Source: JAWWOW01 sp033851265 (GTDB lineage Bacteria > Actinomycetota > Actinomycetes > JAWWOW01). Taken from it: 64,000 nt of DNA. The stretch covers positions 496,001-560,000 of the forward strand of contig JAWWOW010000006.1 of assembly GCA_033851265.1 (NCBI GenBank). Reading direction: 5' to 3'. The position numbers and the translations under genes were made by a program. Below the pieces are notes generated by a model that was not told the DNA's origin, ran no database searches, and worked only from the letters and a program-made list of their open reading frames with translations. Each line of letters starts with the position of its first letter. Within the stretch, counting starts at the first letter, position 1. Below, piece after piece: positions 42,952 through 49,608 of this stretch.

Positions 42952-44508
42952 TTGGACCTGCGGGACTACCTGCGCGTCTTGCGAACCCGGTGGCGGCTGA
43001 TCGCGCTGTGCACGCTCGTTGCCATCGGTGCGGCCGCTGCCTATTCGACCCAGCAAACCCCCTTGTATCGCGCGTCGACGCAGTTGTTTGTCGCTGGAGC
43101 ATCGGCTGATATCTCTGGTGCATTGACTGGGCAGCAGTTCAGCCAGCAGCGGGTGCAGTCCTACGCGCAGATCGTCAACTCGCCTGCCGTTGTTGACCCC
43201 GTGGTCAAGGAGCTGGGACTCAGCCTGACGCCTGGTCAGGTTGCTGCAGAGATCAGCGCTGACGTGCCGCCCAACACTGTCTTGCTCAACATTCACGTGA
43301 CGGACACTCAGCCGGCACGCGCTCAGGCCATCGCCAATGCGGTCAGTCAGCGTTTCGCAACTCTTGCGGCTCAGCTCGAGACCTTGGGAAAGAACACACC
43401 ACCGGTCCACGTCTCGGTGGTCAAACCCGCTGGCTTGTCTACGACGCCGATTTCACCCAAGACCAACAGGAACCTCGTGCTCGGCGCGATTCTCGGGTTG
43501 CTTTTGGGCGTAGCCGTCGCTGCACTGCGAGACACCCTCGACACAACTGTGAAGCATCTGGACGACTTGACGAAGGAAGTTGCCGTTCCTGCTCTCGGTG
43601 TGGTTCTTTTCGATCCCGACGCCGTCAAGCGTCCACTAATCGTTGATGCGGCGGCGCAGTCAACGCGAGCCGAAGCCTTCCGGCAGCTTCGCACGAACCT
43701 GCAGTTCGTTGACGTCGACAGTGCGCCGCACTCGATCGTCATAACGTCGTCCGTTCCCGAAGAGGGCAAGACGACGACGACGGCGAACCTTGCGATTTCT
43801 CTGGCACAGGCGGGCGTTCGCGTATGTCTTGTGGAAGGAGACCTTCGTCGACCGCGACTCATGCACTACCTCGGGCTTGAAGGTGCTGTTGGACTAACGA
43901 GTGTCCTGATCGGCCGGGCGAAGTTGGATGACGTACTCCAACCGTGGGGTGACGGGAAACTTCAGGTCATGGGCTGCGGCCCGACCCCACCGAACCCGAG
44001 TGAACTTCTCGGCGCGCGGACGATGGCGCAAACGTTGAAAGAGTTAGAGGACCGCTTCGACCTGGTCATCGTCGATGCACCGCCGCTCCTGCCGGTCACT
44101 GATGCGGCGGTCCTCGCCAGCCTCTGTAGCGGCGCGATCATCGTCGTTCGACACGGCAAGACCAAGCGCGAACAGGTCCGTCGTGCGGTCGAAGCACTTC
44201 GCTCAGTGGACACGGCAATCTACGGGCTCGTCCTCAACATGGCTCCATCCAAGGGCCCGGACGCCTACTACTACGGCTACGCGTACCGCTACGACTACAA
44301 GCCAACTCAGCCAGTCGACCTTCGGCCCGCGGGGCCCCGCGGTCGGAAGGCGGGTGAAAGCGAAGGCTTTACCCCCCTCTCGGACGAAGCCCCTCAACGT
44401 GCGGCTGCGACTCAACTGCCCGAGGTAACGATCGGGTCCGGAGGATCGGAGGGCGAGCGGCCGGCCTATTGGCAGCGGGCTACGCCCGGAGACCCCCGCC
44501 AGGGCTGA
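42952..44508 (+). CDS. Polysaccharide co-polymerase fused to a tyrosine autokinase (Wzz/BY-kinase)
   Basis: 518 residues from TTG at 42952. A Wzz domain lies between two membrane helices (about 14-31 and 175-192). It is followed by a cytoplasmic BY-kinase: Walker A SSVPEEGKTTTT (266-277), Walker A' VCLVEGDLRRPR (291-302), Walker B LVIVDAPP (371-378). The tyrosine cluster YYYGYAYRYDY (439-449) has seven Tyr and is the expected autophosphorylation site; another 70 acidic or polar residues follow it. The kinase cycles between phosphorylated and free states to control chain length. The Wzb-like phosphatase at 45814 is the likely partner. Confidence 0.9.
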   Translation: MDLRDYLRVLRTRWRLIALCTLVAIGAAAAYSTQQTPLYRASTQLFVAGASADISGALTGQQFSQQRVQSYAQIVNSPAVVDPVVKELGLSLTPGQVAAEISADVPPNTVLLNIHVTDTQPARAQAIANAVSQRFATLAAQLETLGKNTPPVHVSVVKPAGLSTTPISPKTNRNLVLGAILGLLLGVAVAALRDTLDTTVKHLDDLTKEVAVPALGVVLFDPDAVKRPLIVDAAAQSTRAEAFRQLRTNLQFVDVDSAPHSIVITSSVPEEGKTTTTANLAISLAQAGVRVCLVEGDLRRPRLMHYLGLEGAVGLTSVLIGRAKLDDVLQPWGDGKLQVMGCGPTPPNPSELLGARTMAQTLKELEDRFDLVIVDAPPLLPVTDAAVLASLCSGAIIVVRHGKTKREQVRRAVEALRSVDTAIYGLVLNMAPSKGPDAYYYGYAYRYDYKPTQPVDLRPAGPRGRKAGESEGFTPLSDEAPQRAAATQLPEVTIGSGGSEGERPAYWQRATPGDPRQG

Positions 44509-44512
44509 GCCC

Positions 44513-44713
44513 TCAATGCGTGCCGGTGGCGACTGCCAAGAACACGAGCGCCGCGACTCCTAGTGCGACCAACACCAGCCCAACGTTCTCCCAACGATGG
44601 CGGCGGCGTTCACGTTCGAGCCGCGACGATCGGCGAGGAGGCTGCGAGGTCACGGCCTCATCCTTGCGGATCCATTGCTGGTCGCAGGAATCGGGGTGGG
44701 CAGCGTGTCGCAT
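44513..44713 (-). CDS. Small tail-anchored membrane protein
   Basis: 66 residues from ATG at 44713 (GTG at 44734 adds seven). A polar, strongly basic N-terminal part (RRSSRLERERRRHRW) precedes one C-terminal hydrophobic helix (ENVGLVLVALGVAALVFLAVA), so it is probably tail-anchored with the basic part in the cytoplasm. It ends four bases from the convergent kinase stop. No family is recognised. Confidence 0.4.
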   Translation of the reverse strand: MRHAAHPDSCDQQWIRKDEAVTSQPPRRSSRLERERRRHRWENVGLVLVALGVAALVFLAVATGTH

Positions 44714-44760
44714 AGGTAGCGACTCTGGGTTCACGCGAAGATCGGCCTCGTGAGGGCGTC

Positions 44761-45804
44761 ATGGGCTGGGTTCTGACTCAGGGTTTGGTGCACTCCAGTG
44801 GCTGGCGCCGGGCTGGAGCGGTCGCTCTTGTTGCGTTCGCGGCGCTCGACGTTGCACTTGTCGTCAACGCAGTCCAACGAACCAGACCGAGTGTTGACAT
44901 CGCTTCTAGTCCACGGGGAGCGGCTATCCAACCGGAAACGCCAGCCGTCCCGTCTCCAACCCCACCCCCGTCCGTATCCGATTTCGTTGCGCCTCTTGCC
45001 GTCACTCTGACAGCTGGGCAGAACCCGACTATCGCTTGGTCATACGGGTCCTGTCGTTCAGGACGGGTGAGCGTCGGCAGTAGCTCCGTTGAGGGTGTTA
45101 GCCGGATCTTGGGGTTAACCGGGGTGCAGAGTCCGGCGGTGATGATCGCCCAGGACAAGCAATGTCGAATTTCACTGTGGCGGCGTTCCCAGTCGACGTG
45201 GAAGCGCGAGACTCGCGTGACCTTGCCGACCGGGCAGTCCGCCGCTTCAGCGGATTCGCTGTGGGTTGTCGGCGACACCGCTGGTGTCGTTATCGGGACA
45301 TCGGGCGCTGTCCGCAACCAGGTGAAGTCACCATGCGCTCGGCCTTTCACCACATCGTTCGTCGCGGTGTGGTCGACCTCGCGTGCGACCGTGTTCTGCA
45401 CCGGGGAGAGCAGAGCGGCCGGCCAAATCCGGTTGGTGTACGGCACGACGAACGCAGGGAAGACCTGGTCGGAGCTCGCTGGTGCGCGAACGGTTGGCAC
45501 CAAGTCAGGCGGTCGTCATGACGGCCTCGACGGTGACGGACGGCTCGTCAGCGTCGGCTCCCTAAACGCTCCCGGCACGGTGGCCGCAGTGCTGTCGGGA
45601 GTGACGTGCCCGGGGCTTCAGCTGCGCCTGAGCAAGGACAGCGGCAGGAATTGGACGACCGCTGGCTGTCTCCCCGCTGGTCTTGCACGCTCGCCGCTGG
45701 CCGTCGGGGGTTCTACAGCGCGCATGGTTCTCGGTGGCTCGGTCGACGGTAAGCCGGCGGAGTATGCGAGCACTGATGGTGGCCGGCACTGGACCACGGC
45801 CTAG
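44761..45804 (+). CDS. Membrane-anchored Asp-box (BNR-like) protein
   Basis: 347 residues from ATG at 44761. One N-terminal membrane helix (AGAVALVAFAALDVALVV) is followed by a Pro/Ser linker and an extracytoplasmic beta-propeller-like domain. Asp-box-like motifs GTTNAGKTW, SKDSGRNW and STDGGRHW occur in the second half. Catalytic sialidase residues are not recognisable. It lies between the BY-kinase and its probable phosphatase, which suggests a surface role in the polysaccharide system, but no function is known. The phosphatase start is ten bases downstream, so they are likely co-transcribed. Confidence 0.65.
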   Translation: MGWVLTQGLVHSSGWRRAGAVALVAFAALDVALVVNAVQRTRPSVDIASSPRGAAIQPETPAVPSPTPPPSVSDFVAPLAVTLTAGQNPTIAWSYGSCRSGRVSVGSSSVEGVSRILGLTGVQSPAVMIAQDKQCRISLWRRSQSTWKRETRVTLPTGQSAASADSLWVVGDTAGVVIGTSGAVRNQVKSPCARPFTTSFVAVWSTSRATVFCTGESRAAGQIRLVYGTTNAGKTWSELAGARTVGTKSGGRHDGLDGDGRLVSVGSLNAPGTVAAVLSGVTCPGLQLRLSKDSGRNWTTAGCLPAGLARSPLAVGGSTARMVLGGSVDGKPAEYASTDGGRHWTTA

Positions 45805-45813
45805 CCTCAGTCG

Positions 45814-46368
45814 GTGCCCACGCTGCTCTTCGTCTGCACGGGCAACCTGTGCCGTTCGCCGCTCATGCAGTATTTGCTTAGTAACCGCGCGATTGAGGGT
45901 CTAACTGTCCGCAGTGCCGGTACGTGGGCGCGCGATGGTGACCCCATGCATCCCAACGCATTGGCCGTTCTGGCCGAGCGGGGGATCAACGCGGATGAGT
46001 TCCGGACAACGGCGCTCAACGAAGCAGTACTCGAAGATGTCGACACTGTTGTCGGCGCCTCCAGAGAGCATCGAGCGGCAGCTGTGACATTGCGACCCGC
46101 CCTGCTGAAGAAGTCCTTCACACTCGCGGAGCTCTCGCGCACTACCGGGCTGTTTGCGGATGACGAGATGCCCCGTGACGGCGATCTGCCCGCCCGCCTA
46201 GAAGGGCTCGTCTCCGTAGCCGCACGACGAAGGGGGCTTTCCCTCCCCAATGATCCGGCGGACGACGACCTCGCTGACCCGCTAGACCAGCCCGTGGACG
46301 CATTTGAGGCGTGTGCTCGGCAGATTGATGCCTATCTCGACCCGGTGGTGCGAGCGCTGCTCGGCTGA
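45814..46368 (+). CDS. Low-molecular-weight protein tyrosine phosphatase (Wzb-like)
   Basis: 184 residues from GTG at 45814. The P-loop C-x5-R-S is at residues 8-15 (CTGNLCRS), and the acid/base Asp is in ADPLDQP. The segment between is longer than usual (184 against about 150 residues), with an insertion around 90-140. It would dephosphorylate the tyrosine cluster of the BY-kinase at 42952-44508, which is required for capsule export cycles. It ends four bases before a short GC-rich hairpin. Confidence 0.86.
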   Translation: MPTLLFVCTGNLCRSPLMQYLLSNRAIEGLTVRSAGTWARDGDPMHPNALAVLAERGINADEFRTTALNEAVLEDVDTVVGASREHRAAAVTLRPALLKKSFTLAELSRTTGLFADDEMPRDGDLPARLEGLVSVAARRRGLSLPNDPADDDLADPLDQPVDAFEACARQIDAYLDPVVRALLG

Positions 46369-46371
46369 TCC

Positions 46372-46388
46372 GCCCCGCACTGTGGGGC
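46372..46388 (+). terminator. GC hairpin after the phosphatase gene
   Basis: GCCCC, seven bases, GGGGC, beginning four bases after the stop at 46368. A short stem without a T-run; a weak terminator or mRNA-end structure closing the polysaccharide-control block. Confidence 0.3.
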
Positions 46389-46435
46389 CAGATGGGCGAT
46401 ATCGGAATTCACTCCCTCGGGCCTAAAGTTCGAAG

Positions 46436-47107
46436 ATGGTCGGTCGCGTCACAATCCGGGCAATTGCCGCGCTCATTGGCTCCCTGGTGATCATGTCCGG
46501 TTCCGCGGTCCACACGGCTCAGGCCTACACGGCGGCCCCTTCCTTCACCCCCCGCCCGAACCACGCTCAGCTCGCCTCCGCCCACGAGCTTCCCGGCCCG
46601 GTGCAGGTGCTGGCCGTCAGCCTCGTTCGCAAGCTCCCGCACACCGCCGCCAAGCCCGCCGTGAAGAAGCGCCCCGCCGCCAAGCACACAACGCGGTTCG
46701 TCGCCGGCCCGACGTCGTGGTCAGCGCTCAACGCAGCGATCGCGCGGATCCCGTCGTACAAGCCCGGCATCGCGAAGTGGGTCGTCGAGGACACCGGCTG
46801 GTGGGCGACCGCAGACTGGTTCACCGGCACCATCTATGTCTCGCCGAGCGCGCCGCAGCGCAAGCTCTACGACATCGTCGTGCACGAGTGGAGCCACATC
46901 CTCCAAGTCAATGTCTACGGCGGAGATGTGCAGGCGACCAAGCGAGCGCTCAAGTCCTATTTCGGGGGGTCCGGACTCGACGGAGCCGAGTACGCCGCCG
47001 ACTGCATGGCCAAGCTGCAGGGCGCCCAGTGGACCCACTACACGAGCTGCAGCAACAGCCACTGGCGTGACGGTGCTCGCCGTCTGCTCGCCGGCCAGCG
47101 TCTCTGA
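46436..47107 (+). CDS. Secreted HEWSH protein, candidate minimal zinc metallopeptidase (paralogue 1)
   Basis: 223 residues from ATG at 46436. N-terminal signal helix (IRAIAALIGSLVIMSGSAVHTAQA), a Lys/Pro/Ala-rich linker to residue 87, then a compact domain of about 135 residues. The domain contains VVHEWSHIL, an HExxH motif (H150, E151, H154), and 31 residues later EYAADCMAKLQGA with E185 and D189. The E-x-x-A-D-C arrangement recalls the third-ligand region of YpfJ-type neutral zinc peptidases. C190 and C205 could form a disulphide. The catalytic domain is close to that of the next gene. Peptidase activity is inferred from motifs only. Confidence 0.7.
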   Translation: MVGRVTIRAIAALIGSLVIMSGSAVHTAQAYTAAPSFTPRPNHAQLASAHELPGPVQVLAVSLVRKLPHTAAKPAVKKRPAAKHTTRFVAGPTSWSALNAAIARIPSYKPGIAKWVVEDTGWWATADWFTGTIYVSPSAPQRKLYDIVVHEWSHILQVNVYGGDVQATKRALKSYFGGSGLDGAEYAADCMAKLQGAQWTHYTSCSNSHWRDGARRLLAGQRL

Positions 47108-47261
47108 CGCACACACTGGGCCAAACGGGTTAGTTAGGGCGAACTAGCAAAATCCGGTCAATTCGTGTCTGAGGGTGGGGCATACCGGGCGCCGATACAA
47201 AGAGAGTCGTGACCGCCTCGCGACGACAACGTCCCTGACCCGACGTCGCGAAGGCAGTCCC

Positions 47262-47981
47262 ATGAGCCGCAATCCCCTCGCTCGCATCGCCGTAGCAACC
47301 GCTGTGGCTGGCACCCTCGCCACTGGAGTTTTCGCCACCATCTCGTCGGACGCCGACCGCACCCCCCACCGGTCGACCCCCGCCGTGATGGACAGCGCGC
47401 AGACCTACCTCGCTGCCGACCACAGCGTTGTCACCGAGCTGCGCACATCGAAGCCCTCCGCGACCCCCACACCAGCGCCCGCGACGGTCGCCCCCAAGCC
47501 CAAGAAGACCGTCGTCGTACACACCCCGAAGCCCGCAACCGCCCCCAAGAAGCACGTCGTCAAGCACGCCCCGGCCAGGTTCGTGGCTGGCCCCACCAAG
47601 TGGTCCGCCCTCAACGCCGCCATCGCCCACATCCCGACGTACCGCCCCGGCGTTGCCAAGTGGGTCGTCAAGGACACGGGCTATTGGGGCACCGCTGACT
47701 GGTACGCGAACGTCATCTACATCTCGCCGTCGGTCCCCGACAGCAAGGTGTACGACGTCGCGGTCCACGAGTGGAGCCACCTGCTCAGCATCGTGCCGTA
47801 CGGCGACGTGCACCTCGCCGCCGTCGCGATGCGCGCCTACTTCGGTGGCACTGATGGCCCCGAGATCGCCGCGGACTGCATGGCCAAGCTGCAGGGTGCG
47901 AAGTACCTGCACTACACGCAGTGCACCAACGCGGTCTGGATCGCCGGCGCCAAGCTGCTGGTCGCCGGGCAGCGCCTCTAG
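47262..47981 (+). CDS. Secreted HEWSH protein, candidate minimal zinc metallopeptidase (paralogue 2)
   Basis: 239 residues from ATG at 47262. Signal helix (IAVATAVAGTLATGVFA), then a 75-residue Pro/Lys/Thr linker, then the same domain as the preceding gene: ARFVAGPTKWSALNAAIAHI, KWVVKDTGYWGTADWY, VHEWSHLL (H169, E170, H173) and EIAADCMAKLQGA (E201, D205, C206), with C221 as the second cysteine. Linkers differ in length and sequence, so the tandem pair is an old duplication under selection for the catalytic part. The TAG stop overlaps the opposing gene's TAG through CTAG at 47978-47981. Confidence 0.7.
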   Translation: MSRNPLARIAVATAVAGTLATGVFATISSDADRTPHRSTPAVMDSAQTYLAADHSVVTELRTSKPSATPTPAPATVAPKPKKTVVVHTPKPATAPKKHVVKHAPARFVAGPTKWSALNAAIAHIPTYRPGVAKWVVKDTGYWGTADWYANVIYISPSVPDSKVYDVAVHEWSHLLSIVPYGDVHLAAVAMRAYFGGTDGPEIAADCMAKLQGAKYLHYTQCTNAVWIAGAKLLVAGQRL

Positions 47982-48430
47982 CCGGCGGTGGCGGGCTCCA
48001 CGGCCGCCAACATCGCGACCAGCTCGTCGTGCAATGCCAGTAACCGCGCGACAGTCGGCTCCAGCTCGAACAGTTCGAGTACGCCGCCGACACCACCGGT
48101 CGCCTGCACCGACGGAATCAGCGAGGTGCTGGTGTTGAGTGCGAACACCGCCGACCGCCACGCCGCGCGGGCCTGATCCATCAACCACTCGTTGACACCC
48201 GGCGTCGAACGCTCGGGCGCGCGGCACGTCGCGATGCAGTGCTCCGCGCGAGTGAGATGAGCCACCACCAGGCACATCGTCGTGGCGAAGGCCCGGAACG
48301 GCTGCACAACCGTCTGGTCGGCGTACCCCTTGCGCAGTGTGGCGAGCAGATCCGCGGCGGCGCCGACAACTTCACAGGTGAGCTCGTCGACGCCGTCCCA
48401 CAGAGACTCGTTCGGGGTGACCCCGGTCAC
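47978..48430 (-). CDS. Uncharacterised helical protein, paralogue A
   Basis: 150 residues from GTG at 48430, 19 bases after the stop of the ice-binding-type gene, so the two are probably one operon. It is all-helical and cytoplasmic, with no signal peptide. Key segments are AADLLATL, FRAFATTMCLVVAHLTRAE and QARAAWRSAVFAL. The same segments occur in the protein at 53244-53750 (AADLLKAV, VRAFATTMCRAVAHLIELE, QARSAWRRAQAAL), so the two form a family. No known domain is recognised. The conserved Cys and His in TTMC-x3-AHL are notable. Confidence 0.6.
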   Translation of the reverse strand: MTGVTPNESLWDGVDELTCEVVGAAADLLATLRKGYADQTVVQPFRAFATTMCLVVAHLTRAEHCIATCRAPERSTPGVNEWLMDQARAAWRSAVFALNTSTSLIPSVQATGGVGGVLELFELEPTVARLLALHDELVAMLAAVEPATAG

Positions 48431-48449
48431 GAGGCGATCGTAGGCCTGG

Positions 48450-49448
48450 CTACTCGACTCGGGTACGCGCTCGGCGTCCGGCGACCATGGCGACTGTCCC
48501 CAGACCGATCAGGCCGAGACCGAGCCCGAGGAGCGCCGCGGTTCCAGCGCCGGTGTGCGGGAGGGACGGCGGTCCGTTCGGTGTTCCGGTTGCGGTGCTG
48601 GGCGGTGTGACGTGGCGGGGAGGAGTCCCGCCACCGGGAGGCGTGACGCCACCGGGAGGTGTCACGACGGGTGGTGTCACGACCGGAGGAACGTCGGTGC
48701 CCGGGGGAGTCACCTCGTCATCGGGAGGTGTCACACCGGGAGCAGCGCAACTGTCATTCGTGATCGTGTTGTGGTCCAAGGTGACAGCACCGTTGCGGGC
48801 CAGCAGCCGGCCGCGGAAGGTCGCGCCGGTCTGCGCCGAGATCGACGCGAGGGCCAAGACATTGCCGACGAACCGTGTTCCGGTGTTGAACGTCGCCGAG
48901 CTACCGACCTTCCACACGATGTTGCACGGGTCGGCGCCACCGATCAGGCGCACCCGACTGTTCGACGCAGTGATCAGCGTCGATGCGGCCTGGAAGATGA
49001 ACTGCGCGCTGGGGTCGCCGGACGCATCGAGGGTCAACGTGCCGGTGAGTCCGAAGGTGCCACTGCGGTAGACGCCGGGCAGCAGCGTCGATCCGCCCAG
49101 CTCGACGGGCACGTCGGTCCACGGGTTGCGCCCGGCCGCGTCGTTGTATGCCGTCGTCAAGCTGTTCTTGGCGCCCTGGGTCACGGCATCGCCACCGTGG
49201 TCGGTCCCGATCAGCGTGACCGTGTTGAATCCGGATTCGCTTGTGGTCGGGAACGTTCCGACGTCGCCAGTGATCGTTGTGGCACCGGTGTTGGTGATGC
49301 CGGAGTAGGCGAGCACGGCGAAGCTGTCCGCCGTACCGAGATCAACGGGTCCCTGCGCGGCGTGCGCGGCAGATGTCGCAATGAACATCGATGCGGCTAT
49401 CGCGATCCCGACGATCGGAGCGAGTCGGAAAGGGTGAACTGCGGGCAT
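48450..49448 (-). CDS. Ice-binding-type (DUF3494) surface protein with LPHTG anchor
   Basis: 332 residues from ATG at 49448 with AAGAGGG nine bases upstream. Signal peptide to about residue 31 (HAAQGP). Residues 37-234 match the DUF3494/ice-binding fold: DLGTADSFAVLAYSGITNTGATTITGDVGT, LGGSTLLPGVYRSG, GDPSAQFIFQAASTL, ASNSRVRLIGGADPCNIVWKVGSSATF and GRLLARNGAVTLDHNTI. A VTPP-repeat spacer (239-290) follows, then LPHTG (296-300), a hydrophobic helix and RRARTR. The fold binds ice in cold-adapted organisms, and many homologues are cell-surface adhesins. No sortase is nearby. It precedes helical paralogue A. Confidence 0.82.
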   Translation of the reverse strand: MPAVHPFRLAPIVGIAIAASMFIATSAAHAAQGPVDLGTADSFAVLAYSGITNTGATTITGDVGTFPTTSESGFNTVTLIGTDHGGDAVTQGAKNSLTTAYNDAAGRNPWTDVPVELGGSTLLPGVYRSGTFGLTGTLTLDASGDPSAQFIFQAASTLITASNSRVRLIGGADPCNIVWKVGSSATFNTGTRFVGNVLALASISAQTGATFRGRLLARNGAVTLDHNTITNDSCAAPGVTPPDDEVTPPGTDVPPVVTPPVVTPPGGVTPPGGGTPPRHVTPPSTATGTPNGPPSLPHTGAGTAALLGLGLGLIGLGTVAMVAGRRARTRVE

Positions 49449-49514
49449 GACGGAGTCCCTCTTTGCTGCGTCTGAAACACGAAGAGGCGGCGTCGAGCCT
49501 GCACGGGGCGACAA

Positions 49515-49533
49515 TCGTGAAAGATCGTCCAGC
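49515..49533 (-). promoter_or_regulatory. Shared 19-bp upstream motif, copy 1
   Basis: TCGTGAAAGATCGTCCAGC as read on the plus strand, 67 bases before the ice-binding-type gene start. An 18/19 match lies at 52029-52047, upstream of the GGDEF-EAL gene, in the same orientation relative to the gene. Candidate binding site for a common regulator, or part of a shared promoter. Confidence 0.5.
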
Positions 49534-49608
49534 CCAAACCAAGCGTCCCTCAGGGGAGTAGTTCAGTCCTCGACACAACGGGACAAAAAGTGAAGCCCTG
49601 CCAAGTGT

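Noticed and set aside
47218..47251. TCGCGACG ... CGTCGCGA inverted repeat before the second HEWSH gene
   Set aside because: 8-bp arms 18 bases apart made only of G/C-rich steps; too weak without another copy before the first HEWSH gene, where it is absent.
47130..48275. 381-codon minus-strand frame opposite the HEWSH genes
   Set aside because: Gly/Arg/Val repeats that mirror codon bias; the plus-strand pair shows conserved paralogous domains.
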